This document shows positions 1 through 7,041 of a stretch of DNA of 9,247 bases, one piece after another. The DNA comes from Candidatus Desantisiibacteriota bacterium (lineage in GTDB: Bacteria > JACRDZ01), in NCBI GenBank assembly GCA_016209155.1, contig JACQWU010000095.1, positions 1 through 9,247 on the forward strand. The letters run 5' to 3'. Under the pieces are notes generated by a model. That model saw only the letters and a list, made by a program, of their open reading frames with translations, was not told where the DNA came from and searched no databases. The stretch's first letter is position 1, and each line of letters opens with the position of its first letter. The position numbers and the translations under genes were made by a program.

Positions 1-1
1 T

Positions 2-139
2 CTGGTATTATTATATACTTATAATACTAATATAAGCGATGGCTGGGCAAGTCCGGAAGTACATAAAGATCCGCCTGATAAACGTGAGGCAGCTTTTAAG
101 ATGGGAGTTAATATTATTTTATACAGCTTATTACAGTAA
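2..139 (+). CDS. DUF4159 domain protein, C-terminal end (partial)
   Basis: The reading frame is open from the left edge to TAA at 137-139 and gives 45 residues with no start in the window. The string ISDGWASPEVHKDPPDKRE, followed by a hydrophobic GVNIILYSL end, matches what I know of the C-terminus of DUF4159 (PF13709). There a W-x-D/S-P-x-V-H-x-D-P-P-x-K-R-E stretch precedes a terminal strand. The family is predicted to have a glutamine-amidotransferase-like fold and usually occurs in envelope or gliding-associated loci with AAA/MoxR, DUF58 and TPR genes; its biochemical function is unknown. The stop lies 17 nt before the TPR gene, with no terminator between, so the two are probably co-transcribed. 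The family call rests on one short segment. Confidence 0.72.
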   Translation: MVLLYTYNTNISDGWASPEVHKDPPDKREAAFKMGVNIILYSLLQ

Positions 140-156
140 CAATTAGGGAGCTATAT

Positions 157-1830
157 ATGCCGATAAGTGTTGAAGACCATAAAAAAGCAGAAGTACATAA
201 TGCTTTGGGGGTTATTTATCGTAAAAAAGGTAAATATGACAGAGCTATTGAAGAATATGAAAAAGCTCTTCATTTTGACCCTGAATATACTCTTGCTTAC
301 AGTAATCTGGGATTTATTTATTACCGGAAAAGCATGTATGATAAAGCCATGGAATATTATAAAAAAGCCATAGAAATAGATCCATCGTATGTGCTGGCAT
401 ATAACAAACTGGGAGTGGTTTATAGAAAAAAAGGCCTTTATAAAAAAGCATTAGAGGTTTATAAAAAAGCCATAGAGATAAGTCCTGATTATGCTGAAAT
501 TTATTATAATATGGCTGTTGTTTACAGGTATATGAAAAAATATAGTGAAGCATCGGAGATGTATAAAAAAGTTATTGAATTCCGTCCGGAATATATCCCT
601 GCTCATGTAAACCTGGGATTGGATTATAAATATAGCGGAGAGTATGATAAAGCAATAGAAGAATATGAAAAAGTATTAAAACTGGACCCTAATTATGTTG
701 AAATTTTTATTAACTTTGGGATAGCATATTTTCTTAAAAAAGAATATGATAAAGCTATTGAACAGCTTTCCCTCTCAATTGAAAAAGATAAAAATAATCC
801 TTTAAGCTATTATTACCTTGGTATGACCTATGAGGCTACAGGTGATTTTGAAAAAGCACTGGATGCATATAATAAAACTTATGAAGTAGAGCCAAATTTC
901 CCGAATTTAAACGATAAAACCATGGATGTGCATTTAAAAATCGGAGACAGATTACTTTCCGAAAAGAAATATAAAGAAGCTAAGGAAGAATATAAATTAG
1001 CCTGGGAATGTAAAAATGATCCTCCCATCTACTTGAAAATTGCCAGAATTGATGAACTTTCTGAATCCTGGGAAGAAGCAGTAAATTCCTATCAGCGTCT
1101 CGAAAAAATTAATCCGGAAGGGCCAAAATATAAAGAAAAAATAAAAGAACTTTTATTGCATGCCGGAGATAATGCTATCCTTGCAAACCAGTATACAAAA
1201 GCTATAGAGTATTATAAAAGAATTTTAATGGATTTCCCTGATGAACTGGATATTAGATACAGGCTGGGCGAAGCTTTTTTAGCTATTGAAAAAAACGATG
1301 ACGCATTTCAGGAGTTTAATTATATATTTAAAAAAGATCCTGATTTCCCTGATATAAAAACTAAAGTGGATGAACTCTCTTTCTCAGGAATATTTATTTT
1401 AATTAAAAATAAACAGTTTGACGAAGCTATTGTCCGCTGTAAGGATATGCTTGCAAGATATCCGGATAATCTGGAAGCATTATACGGGCTTGGAACAATC
1501 TATGCTGGTAAAGATATGACAAATGAAGCAATTGAGATATTCGAAAAAATTGCCGATCGGGATATGAAATTTAAAAATGTAAAATTAAAACTGGTTCAGC
1601 TATATACCAATAGAGCTGAAGCTTATTTTGAAAAGATACACTATCAGGAAGCTTTTGACCAATATAAGAAAATAATTCAGATTGATCCTGAAAATATTGA
1701 ATGTCTTTATAAAGTTGCGGTTCTTTACGATAGACGTAAAAAATCTGATGAAGCTATTGAATATTATGAAAAAGTATATCAGAAAGTTAAAAATTATAAA
1801 GATGTTTCGGAAAAACTTAAAGCTATTTAG
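157..1830 (+). CDS. Giant TPR protein, N-terminal part (557 aa, split gene)
   Basis: ATG 157 follows AGGGAG (145-150) at 6 nt spacing, and there is no signal peptide, so the product is probably cytoplasmic. Residues 11-248 are seven canonical 34-residue tetratricopeptide repeats with the usual W/Y-L-G-Y-A-x7-A/Y-P pattern. From about residue 260 the period changes: residues 260-332, 333-407, 408-482 and 483-557 are four units of 73-75 residues, each a pair of TPRs with a longer second half. TPR solenoids bind other proteins; the partner cannot be read from sequence. The TAG at 1828-1830 falls exactly at the end of a module (KLKAI), and the next module resumes immediately in other frames, so this looks like the front of a longer gene. 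Nearby DUF4159 and TPR genes are a familiar pairing. Confidence 0.9.
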   Translation: MPISVEDHKKAEVHNALGVIYRKKGKYDRAIEEYEKALHFDPEYTLAYSNLGFIYYRKSMYDKAMEYYKKAIEIDPSYVLAYNKLGVVYRKKGLYKKALEVYKKAIEISPDYAEIYYNMAVVYRYMKKYSEASEMYKKVIEFRPEYIPAHVNLGLDYKYSGEYDKAIEEYEKVLKLDPNYVEIFINFGIAYFLKKEYDKAIEQLSLSIEKDKNNPLSYYYLGMTYEATGDFEKALDAYNKTYEVEPNFPNLNDKTMDVHLKIGDRLLSEKKYKEAKEEYKLAWECKNDPPIYLKIARIDELSESWEEAVNSYQRLEKINPEGPKYKEKIKELLLHAGDNAILANQYTKAIEYYKRILMDFPDELDIRYRLGEAFLAIEKNDDAFQEFNYIFKKDPDFPDIKTKVDELSFSGIFILIKNKQFDEAIVRCKDMLARYPDNLEALYGLGTIYAGKDMTNEAIEIFEKIADRDMKFKNVKLKLVQLYTNRAEAYFEKIHYQEAFDQYKKIIQIDPENIECLYKVAVLYDRRKKSDEAIEYYEKVYQKVKNYKDVSEKLKAI

Positions 1831-1938
1831 TTATGGAAATCCAATATTTAAAAAAAAAAAAAAAAATTTGACGATGCTATCCAGCAAAAAACCGCTCTTA
1901 TTTATTTTAAAATTGCTACGATTTACGAAAAAAGAGAA
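1828..1938 (+). other. Break in the TPR gene: two frame changes around an A17 run
   Basis: Frame 1 stops at TAG 1828-1830 and again at TAA 1849-1851. Between them frame 2 (1829-1849) reads SYGNPIF, which fits module positions 3-9. An unbroken run of 17 A (1850-1866) then leads back into frame 1 with FDDAIQ at 1867-1884. Aligned to the 75-residue module, two residues plus frame are lost at about 1828 (net minus 5 nt), four lysines (12 A) are expected where 17 A stand (net plus 5), and nine residues (27 nt) are missing between 1884 and 1885. Coding sequence clearly continues from 1852 to the first ATG at 1939. Mutation, assembly error and slippage all remain possible. Confidence 0.8.
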
Positions 1939-4026
1939 ATGCTTTTTGAAGCAGCTGAAAATTATGAGAAAGCAAGAACAAATGATAACAGCTTACCCGG
2001 ATTACAGGAAAAAATACTGGCCTTATATCTTCAGATAGCAGATGGATTTTTTAATCAAAAAAGATATATGGAGGCGATCACGCATTATGAAAAAGTCATT
2101 GCAATTACTCCTAACAGACCCGAAATATATTATGCTATAGGTAAATGTTATTTTGAAAGACATATACCGATAAAAGCAATTGAATATTTTGAAAAAACTA
2201 TTGCTTTAAAAGGTGAATTCCCCGATTTAGAAAAACAATACAAAGAAGTTCTTGAAGAACTTGGCGAAAAATATCTTAAAGAACATATTTTTGAGAAAGC
2301 TTCTAAATTTTTTTCCAGATTAATAGAGCTTTATCCGAAAGAACCTAAATTCATATTTAAGCTCGGATTTATTTTTGAAAATATTCTTGAATATGATAAA
2401 GCTATCGAACAATATCAAAAAGTTAAAAGCATAGATAGTAATTATCTCGGATTATTAATCAATCTGGAAAGAACTTACATGAGTAAAGCTAATGATTTAT
2501 TTGATAAAGGTAAATATGAAGAAGCATGTGCGCAATATAAAAATGCGCTGGATATATCCCCTCAGAGCCTTGAAGCAATTTATCAATCCGGAGTTATAAT
2601 GGAAAAAACCGGAAAAATAACAGAAGCATATAAATTCTATGAAAAAGTTTATAAACTGGATAAAGATTTTAAAGACATAAATGAAATAATGGGGCGGCTG
2701 ATTTATACAAATATCAACAAATTTATTGAAGAAAAAAAATATCCGGAAGCTATTAAAGAATGCACAAACCTGCTGCAGGCAGATCCAAAAAATCCAAGAC
2801 TCCATTTTATTATGGCGAGTGTTTATTTGAGTATGAATGATAAAGATAAAGCAAGAATAGAATATGGACAGGTATTGCAGATTAATCCTGAATTCCCTGA
2901 GATAAATGATAAACTGGAACAACTTTATTTGAGCTATGCTGCGGAATTTATGGAAAATAAAAAATTTTCGGAGGCAAAGGATTATTTTGAAAAGATAATT
3001 GCATTACATCCGGATTCTATAATAGTTAATTACAATCTTGCATCAATATATGAAAACGAGGGGAATATAGAAAAAGCCGCAGGATTTTACGATAAAGTAA
3101 TGGAATTAGACAAAAATTACCAGAATATATCGGAAAAGATATGTAATATATATGTAACAGCAGGAGGAAAATTTTTTGATAAAAAGGATTTTAATAATGC
3201 TTCTTTATATCTTGAAAAGGCGGTAAAAAATGGTTTTGAAAATGAAGATATTTTATATAAACTTGGAAGTGCATATGAAAATACAGGGATGCTTGATAAA
3301 GCTAAAAAATATTATGATAAAATTATAAAAAAAGAAGGGGTGACATATAAAGATGTATCTGAAAAGCTTGATGACCTGGATTTTCACAAGCTTGAGAATA
3401 ATCTGGAAGAGGAAAAATACGGAGAAGCAATAAGGGAAGCTAAAAAAATTCTGGAAAAAAATCCAAATAACATTGAAATACAGTATAATCTTGCTCTATC
3501 GTTTGAAAAAAAGAAATTTTATAACGAAGCTGTCCAATATTTCGATGATATTTTAAAGAAGCAGTCTGATTATCTTGATGTTAAAGAACGGATGAAAAAA
3601 ATATATATTGAAAAGGCTGATAAAATTTTTGAGATGGGAAGTTACAGCGATGCACTCAGAGATTATCTGGAAAGTATAAAGTTTGACAATAGTAACAATG
3701 ATGATATAAATTTTAAAATTGCTATATGTTATTTTAATATGGGAGAATATGACAAAGCAATGGAAATAATCCGCCGCTTTGTTTTAAAAGATTCAAATAA
3801 TAAATTAAATCATAATTTATTGGGACAGATATATACACAGAAAAATATGCTCGATGAAGCTGTCAGTGAATTTCAAAAAGCAATTAGTATTGATAAAAAT
3901 TTTGCTGAAGCATATAATAATCTTGGAATGGTATACATTAAGAAAGGAATGTATCAGGATGCAATGAAGGAATTTAAAACAGCAGTTAAAATTGATCCGA
4001 GTATAGAAATAAAATTCAATGGATGA
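1939..4026 (+). CDS. Giant TPR protein, C-terminal part (split gene; coding from about 1852)
   Basis: The first in-frame ATG is 1939, but TPR-like coding sequence in the same frame starts at about 1852 just after the A17 run, and ATG 1939 has no Shine-Dalgarno. It is therefore probably not a natural start. Residues 1-29 finish a broken module. Seven complete modules of 75-76 residues follow (30-104, 105-179, 180-254, 255-329, 330-404, 405-480, 481-555), then one shortened module and two canonical TPRs ending at ...KTAVKIDPSIEIKFNG. The full ancestral protein would be about 1,290 residues, with ordinary TPRs capping both ends. No catalytic domain, signal peptide or membrane segment is visible, so a scaffold or adaptor role is inferred. 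A 27-nt gap separates it from the small gene downstream. Confidence 0.85.
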   Translation: MLFEAAENYEKARTNDNSLPGLQEKILALYLQIADGFFNQKRYMEAITHYEKVIAITPNRPEIYYAIGKCYFERHIPIKAIEYFEKTIALKGEFPDLEKQYKEVLEELGEKYLKEHIFEKASKFFSRLIELYPKEPKFIFKLGFIFENILEYDKAIEQYQKVKSIDSNYLGLLINLERTYMSKANDLFDKGKYEEACAQYKNALDISPQSLEAIYQSGVIMEKTGKITEAYKFYEKVYKLDKDFKDINEIMGRLIYTNINKFIEEKKYPEAIKECTNLLQADPKNPRLHFIMASVYLSMNDKDKARIEYGQVLQINPEFPEINDKLEQLYLSYAAEFMENKKFSEAKDYFEKIIALHPDSIIVNYNLASIYENEGNIEKAAGFYDKVMELDKNYQNISEKICNIYVTAGGKFFDKKDFNNASLYLEKAVKNGFENEDILYKLGSAYENTGMLDKAKKYYDKIIKKEGVTYKDVSEKLDDLDFHKLENNLEEEKYGEAIREAKKILEKNPNNIEIQYNLALSFEKKKFYNEAVQYFDDILKKQSDYLDVKERMKKIYIEKADKIFEMGSYSDALRDYLESIKFDNSNNDDINFKIAICYFNMGEYDKAMEIIRRFVLKDSNNKLNHNLLGQIYTQKNMLDEAVSEFQKAISIDKNFAEAYNNLGMVYIKKGMYQDAMKEFKTAVKIDPSIEIKFNG

Positions 4027-4036
4027 TGATTAAGTG

Positions 4037-4047
4037 AAGGAGGAGGA
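4037..4047 (+). promoter_or_regulatory. Very strong Shine-Dalgarno for the small TTG-start gene
   Basis: AAGGAGGAGGA is the strongest ribosome-binding site in the window and lies 6 nt before TTG 4054. No ATG or GTG start is suitably placed, so this site decides the start of the 57-residue gene. Confidence 0.75.
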
Positions 4048-4053
4048 TATATT

Positions 4054-4227
4054 TTGCCGGAGGATAAAAATAATTTTTTGGCACAAAGGGATGAAATAAT
4101 TAAATATCAGAAATATCTTTCAAAAAAATATAATCGTGAGGTCAGCCGAAATGAAGCGGCTTTTGAATGGATAAGTAAATTCGCCGCAAAATGGCGGGAG
4201 GAATGCGACCGTAAATCTTTTAAATGA
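4054..4227 (+). CDS. Small conserved-looking hypothetical protein, 57 aa, TTG start
   Basis: TTG 4054 to TGA 4225-4227 encodes 57 residues, beginning (M)PEDKNNFLAQRDEIIKYQK. It is highly charged and probably helical, with no signal peptide and no membrane segment. The C-terminal half has an aromatic pattern: W39-I, F43-A-A, then K-W47-R-E-E. Small bacterial proteins of about 50-60 residues with K-Y/W-x-x-S-x-K ... W-x3-F/Y-A-x2-W-R patterns seem familiar to me, but I cannot name a family. Support for a real gene is the strong ribosome-binding site, tight packing (27 nt after the TPR gene, 24 nt before ammB) and the lack of any competing frame. Function is unknown. Confidence 0.7.
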   Translation: MPEDKNNFLAQRDEIIKYQKYLSKKYNREVSRNEAAFEWISKFAAKWREECDRKSFK

Positions 4228-4251
4228 AGATTATTTTCCAGGAGAAAAACA

Positions 4252-5112
4252 ATGAATCATAAATCTGTTGCAGCAGGTTCGTTTTATCCTGCTGACCGTT
4301 CATCCTGTAAAGAAACAATAGAACATTTTAAGGAAAAAGTTAAAACAAGTTTACGTTCCGATATTTCAGCAGGAATAGTCCCTCATGCCGGCTGGATTTT
4401 TTCCGGACAGATTGCTTTTAATGTATTTTCCAGTATAAGATCGTCACCGGATATGACATTTATAATCCTTGGAGCAGTACATGCCTCAAATATATATACC
4501 TCTGCGATTTTCGGAGATGAAGCATGGGAAACACCTCTTGGGAAAGCGGAAGTTGATATAAATCTGTGTGAGGAAATTGCTGATAATAGTCAGGGACTTG
4601 CAGAGCTTAATTCAAGAGCCCATCTTTATGAGCATTCCATTGAAGTGCAGGTTCCTTTTATTCAATATTTATTTCCACAGGCAAAAATAGTTCCTATTAT
4701 GGTTGTCCCTGATAAAAACGCTGTTTTGCTCGGAAAAATATTAGCTAAACTATGCCGGCTATCCGGCAGCAGAAAAAAAATATATGTAATAGGTTCAAGT
4801 GATTTAACTCATTACGGATGGAATTATGATTTTGCTCCTTTTGGGATAGGCCAGACAGGGCACGATTGGGTGGTAAAAGAGAATGACCATCGCATGATTG
4901 AAATGATTTTAAAAGGTGACCCCGATAAAATAATAAAAGAAGCTCATGTAAATAAAAATGCATGCGGAGCCGGAGCTATTGGGGGAACCGCAGCTTTTGC
5001 AAGAACACTGGGAATAAAAGAAGGTGAATTACTTCTTTATACTACAAGCTGCGATGTTATGCCTGAATACGGCAATACAAGTTTTGTAGGTTATGCGGGA
5101 ATAGTTTTTTAA
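4252..5112 (+). CDS. amrB: MEMO1/AmmB family protein (AmmeMemoRadiSam system protein B-like)
   Basis: The 286-residue product is the full family length. ATG 4252 follows AGGAG (4240-4244) at 7 nt. The N-terminus has AAGSFYPAD, and later blocks match MEMO1: GIVPHAGWIFSG (H45), LGAVHASN (H77), EHSIEVQVPFIQYLFP (126-142), GSSDLTHYG (D184, H187) and ACGAGAIGG (C238). These correspond to the metal-site residues known in human MEMO1 (H49, H81, D189, H192, C244), and all five are kept. The fold resembles extradiol dioxygenases. In prokaryotes the family is often linked to AMMECR1-like and radical-SAM proteins, whose joint chemistry is not settled to my knowledge. Neither partner is in this window. 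The 19-nt gap to hisC suggests co-transcription. The family is certain; the reaction is not. Confidence 0.93.
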   Translation: MNHKSVAAGSFYPADRSSCKETIEHFKEKVKTSLRSDISAGIVPHAGWIFSGQIAFNVFSSIRSSPDMTFIILGAVHASNIYTSAIFGDEAWETPLGKAEVDINLCEEIADNSQGLAELNSRAHLYEHSIEVQVPFIQYLFPQAKIVPIMVVPDKNAVLLGKILAKLCRLSGSRKKIYVIGSSDLTHYGWNYDFAPFGIGQTGHDWVVKENDHRMIEMILKGDPDKIIKEAHVNKNACGAGAIGGTAAFARTLGIKEGELLLYTTSCDVMPEYGNTSFVGYAGIVF

Positions 5113-5131
5113 TCTCGGTTAAGGATTCTAT

Positions 5132-5653
5132 ATGTCATTTTTTAATATAGCAAAATTAGTTCGCAGGGAAATTTTTGAAATTAAACCCTATATCCCGGCT
5201 AAACCTATCGAAGAAATTGAGAGAGAATATAAAGTAAAAAATCTTGTTCAACTTATTTCAAATGAGAATCCTTTTTCCATTTCCCCTGAAACAAGAAAGC
5301 GCATTCATAAAGAATTAAAAACTGTTAACCGATATCCTGATGGCGGCGGCTTTTATCTTAAAAAAAAATTAGCTGAAAAATTCAAAGTAAAATCCGAAAA
5401 TATTATTCTTGGTAATGGCGCAGATGAAGTTCTATCAATGCTTTGTGAAGCATTCTTAAACAAAGGTGAAGAAGTTATCATGGGACAACCTTCTTTCAGC
5501 GCATATGAGATATCCTGCCGCATAATGGGAGGTATCCCGGTATTTGCCAAACTTGATAATTTTAAATTTAATCTTAAAAATATTTTAGGAAAAGTAACCC
5601 GTAAAACAAAAATTATTTTTCTAAAATTTTCAGCATGGCTGGACTACGTATAG
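5132..5653 (+). pseudogene. hisC: Histidinol-phosphate aminotransferase, 5' part of broken hisC
   Basis: ATG 5132 follows AAGGA (5121-5125). The first about 163 residues are a clear HisC N-terminus: LISNENPFSISPE, RYPDGGGFYLKKKLAEKF, NIILGNGADEVLSMLCEAFL, GQPSFSAYEI and TRKTKIIF. Intact HisC continues with CNPNNPTG and VDEAYxEF, but here the sequence jumps straight to the FSK motif in another frame. After F163 this frame reads an unrelated tail (LKFSAWLDYV) and stops at 5651-5653. HisC normally transfers an amino group from glutamate to imidazole acetol phosphate in histidine synthesis, as a PLP enzyme. Without the Asn and Asp that hold PLP, this fragment cannot be active. No other his genes are in the window. 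An assembly deletion would mimic this break. Confidence 0.88.
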
Positions 5654-6048
5654 GTTATGGCATCGGAAACGAAGAAATAATTAAGTATATGAATATTGTG
5701 AGAAAACCTTATAATGTAAATTCGCTGGCGCAGGCTGTTGCTCTCGCCAGTCTTTCTAATCCTTCGATTGTTTCTTTAAATAACAAATTGAATAAAAAAA
5801 GAAAACAGTATTTATATAGCGCATTTCTGAGGCTGGGAATAAACTTTGTCCCGACAGAAGCCAATTTTATTTTTGTAAACACAGGGATGGATTCAAAAGA
5901 TCTATGTGAAAAATTGATATATCAGGGAGTTCTGGTAAGAGCGGGTTATGTTTTCGGATATCCGGAATTTATTCGTGTTACAATAGGAAAAGACGAGGAA
6001 AATAAAAAACTGGTCAGGGCGCTAAAGAAAATTATATTAGGTGAATAG
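5635..6048 (+). pseudogene. hisC: Histidinol-phosphate aminotransferase, 3' part of broken hisC
   Basis: The homologous sequence starts before ATG 5635: from 5617 this frame reads FSKIFSMAGLRIGYG, the PLP-lysine motif of HisC, with the Schiff-base lysine codon at 5623-5625. Later family blocks are VRKPYNVNSLAQAVALASL, PTEANFIFVNT, LIYQGVLVRAG and the substrate-binding IRVTIGKDEEN, ending at a normal family C-terminus (ALKKIILGE). ATG 5635 is internal to that motif and has no ribosome-binding site. Adding both parts gives about 305 residues against the usual 350-360, so 55-60 residues (roughly 170 nt, not a multiple of three) are missing between about 5612 and 5622. The TAG stop (6046-6048) lies inside the intergenic repeat that follows. 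Confidence 0.88.
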
Positions 6049-6127
6049 ACTGAAGGCTGAAGGTTTTTAGGTAATATTTGATTAATTATTATATTTTGGC
6101 TAATAGTCTTCAGCCTTCAGCCTAAAC
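6045..6127 (+). repeat. Heptamer-based inverted repeat, copy 1
   Basis: Tandem CTGAAGG units at 6050-6063 face TTCAGCC units at 6109-6122. CTGAAGGCTGAAG (6050-6062) is perfectly complementary to 6108-6120, and two wobble pairs plus one normal pair extend the stem to 16 bp with a loop of about 39 nt. Positions 6045-6075 match 6956-6986 at 30 of 31 bases. The copy begins inside the last codon of hisC and ends 23 nt before the isomerase start. No T-run follows the stem, so it is not a classic terminator. I do not know a named family for it. Confidence 0.85.
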
Positions 6128-6150
6128 CCCTGACTTAAGAAAGGTAACTT

Positions 6151-6981
6151 ATGAAATTTGGATTATCGGTGCTTATTTTTGGACATGATGATGTTATGCC
6201 TTATCTTTCTCTTTTGGCGGAAAGCGGGATAGAATATATTGAAATACGCGGATATCCTCCGCGTATTGAGTATGATGACATGGAGTATATTGAGGAACTT
6301 CGTACTGCTCTTTTCGAGTATAATATCAAAATTCATTCATTTCATCTGCCTTTTAATAATATTGATATCTCAAGTACATCAAATGATAAATGGCAAAAAT
6401 CTGTTGATGAAGTTTTAAAAGGTGTTAAAATATGCAAAAAATTGGGGGGGACCCTCGGTGTCCTGCATCCCGGGGCAAAATATGGTGAACCGGAAAATAA
6501 AAAAGCGGCCGAAGAAGCTTCGTATAAAGGTATATCTGTAATATTTAAGGAATGTGAAAAACATGGAATAAAACTTGCTGTTGAAAATATGCTGCCGGGA
6601 CGTGTTGGCGAGGATTTTGATTTTTTTGAAAATCTTTTTAAAAAAATAAATTCTCAAAATATAGGATTGTGTTTTGATTCAAGCCATGCGAATGTTAACG
6701 GAACAATATACGATTTTTTAAAAAAATCCGGGGATAAACTTTTAGCCGTACATTTTTCAGATAATATGGGGAAAGCAGATGATCATTTTTTTCCATTTGA
6801 CGGGAATATCGACTGGAGTAAAATTGTTAATATCCTGCATTCTATTTCCTTTAATTCGGTATTTATGCTGGAAGTAGCAGCGTATGACGGACTTACTCCT
6901 CTTGCGCATATTAAGAGTTATCAGGAAACTGTTAAAAAATTGAATATTAAGGTGGATAGACTGAAGGCTGAAGGCTTTTAG
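6151..6981 (+). CDS. Sugar phosphate isomerase/epimerase-like TIM-barrel protein
   Basis: The 276-residue product has the AP-endonuclease-2/xylose-isomerase-like barrel pattern. ATG 6151 follows AGAAAGG (6138-6144). Probable metal and active-site positions by family pattern are E31 (EIRG), H62/H65 (HSFHLPF), H106 (LHPG), E145 (VENM), D176 and H179 (CFDSSHA), H201 (VHFSD), H212 (DDHFFPFDGNIDW) and E241 (LEVA). Members are divalent-metal isomerases or epimerases of sugars and inositol derivatives, with relatives acting as endonuclease IV. The substrate cannot be assigned and there are no sugar genes nearby. The length suits the isomerase group. The last eight residues, DRLKAEGF, and the TAG stop are encoded by an intergenic repeat copy, so the natural end was probably near KKLNIKV. 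Confidence 0.85.
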   Translation: MKFGLSVLIFGHDDVMPYLSLLAESGIEYIEIRGYPPRIEYDDMEYIEELRTALFEYNIKIHSFHLPFNNIDISSTSNDKWQKSVDEVLKGVKICKKLGGTLGVLHPGAKYGEPENKKAAEEASYKGISVIFKECEKHGIKLAVENMLPGRVGEDFDFFENLFKKINSQNIGLCFDSSHANVNGTIYDFLKKSGDKLLAVHFSDNMGKADDHFFPFDGNIDWSKIVNILHSISFNSVFMLEVAAYDGLTPLAHIKSYQETVKKLNIKVDRLKAEGF

Positions 6982-7022
6982 GTAATGCTATTAAGTATTG
7001 ACTGATAGTCTTCAGCCTAAAC
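6956..7022 (+). repeat. Heptamer-based inverted repeat, copy 2, overlapping the isomerase 3' end
   Basis: The left arm (6956-6986) matches 6045-6075 at 30 of 31 bases. The right arm (7005-7022) equals copy 1's right arm (6103-6127) with exactly one TTCAGCC heptamer removed. The stem pairs AGGCTGAAGGCT (6965-6976) with 7007-7018, with one G-T wobble. The middle parts of the two copies have diverged. The copy supplies the isomerase stop codon at 6979-6981 and ends 9 nt before the ksgA ribosome-binding site. Confidence 0.85.
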
Positions 7023-7041
7023 ACCTAAATAAAGGTGACAT

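Noticed and set aside
314-553. Minus-strand open frames inside the TPR genes (314-553, 2497-2922)
   Set aside because: They mirror the repetitive lysine- and tyrosine-rich TPR codons, lack ribosome-binding sites and resemble no known protein.
1682-2038. A + strand frame of 118 residues crossing the TPR break
   Set aside because: Only the SYGNPIF part around 1829-1849 makes TPR sense; the rest is out-of-frame reading of the flanking TPR modules.
6444-6450. G7 run in the isomerase gene as a frameshift
   Set aside because: The reading frame stays open and family motifs are continuous on both sides (KKLGGTLGVLHPG).
6045-7022. CRISPR array from the repeated 31-nt arm
   Set aside because: There are only two copies, about 880 nt apart with a gene between them, and no regular spacers.
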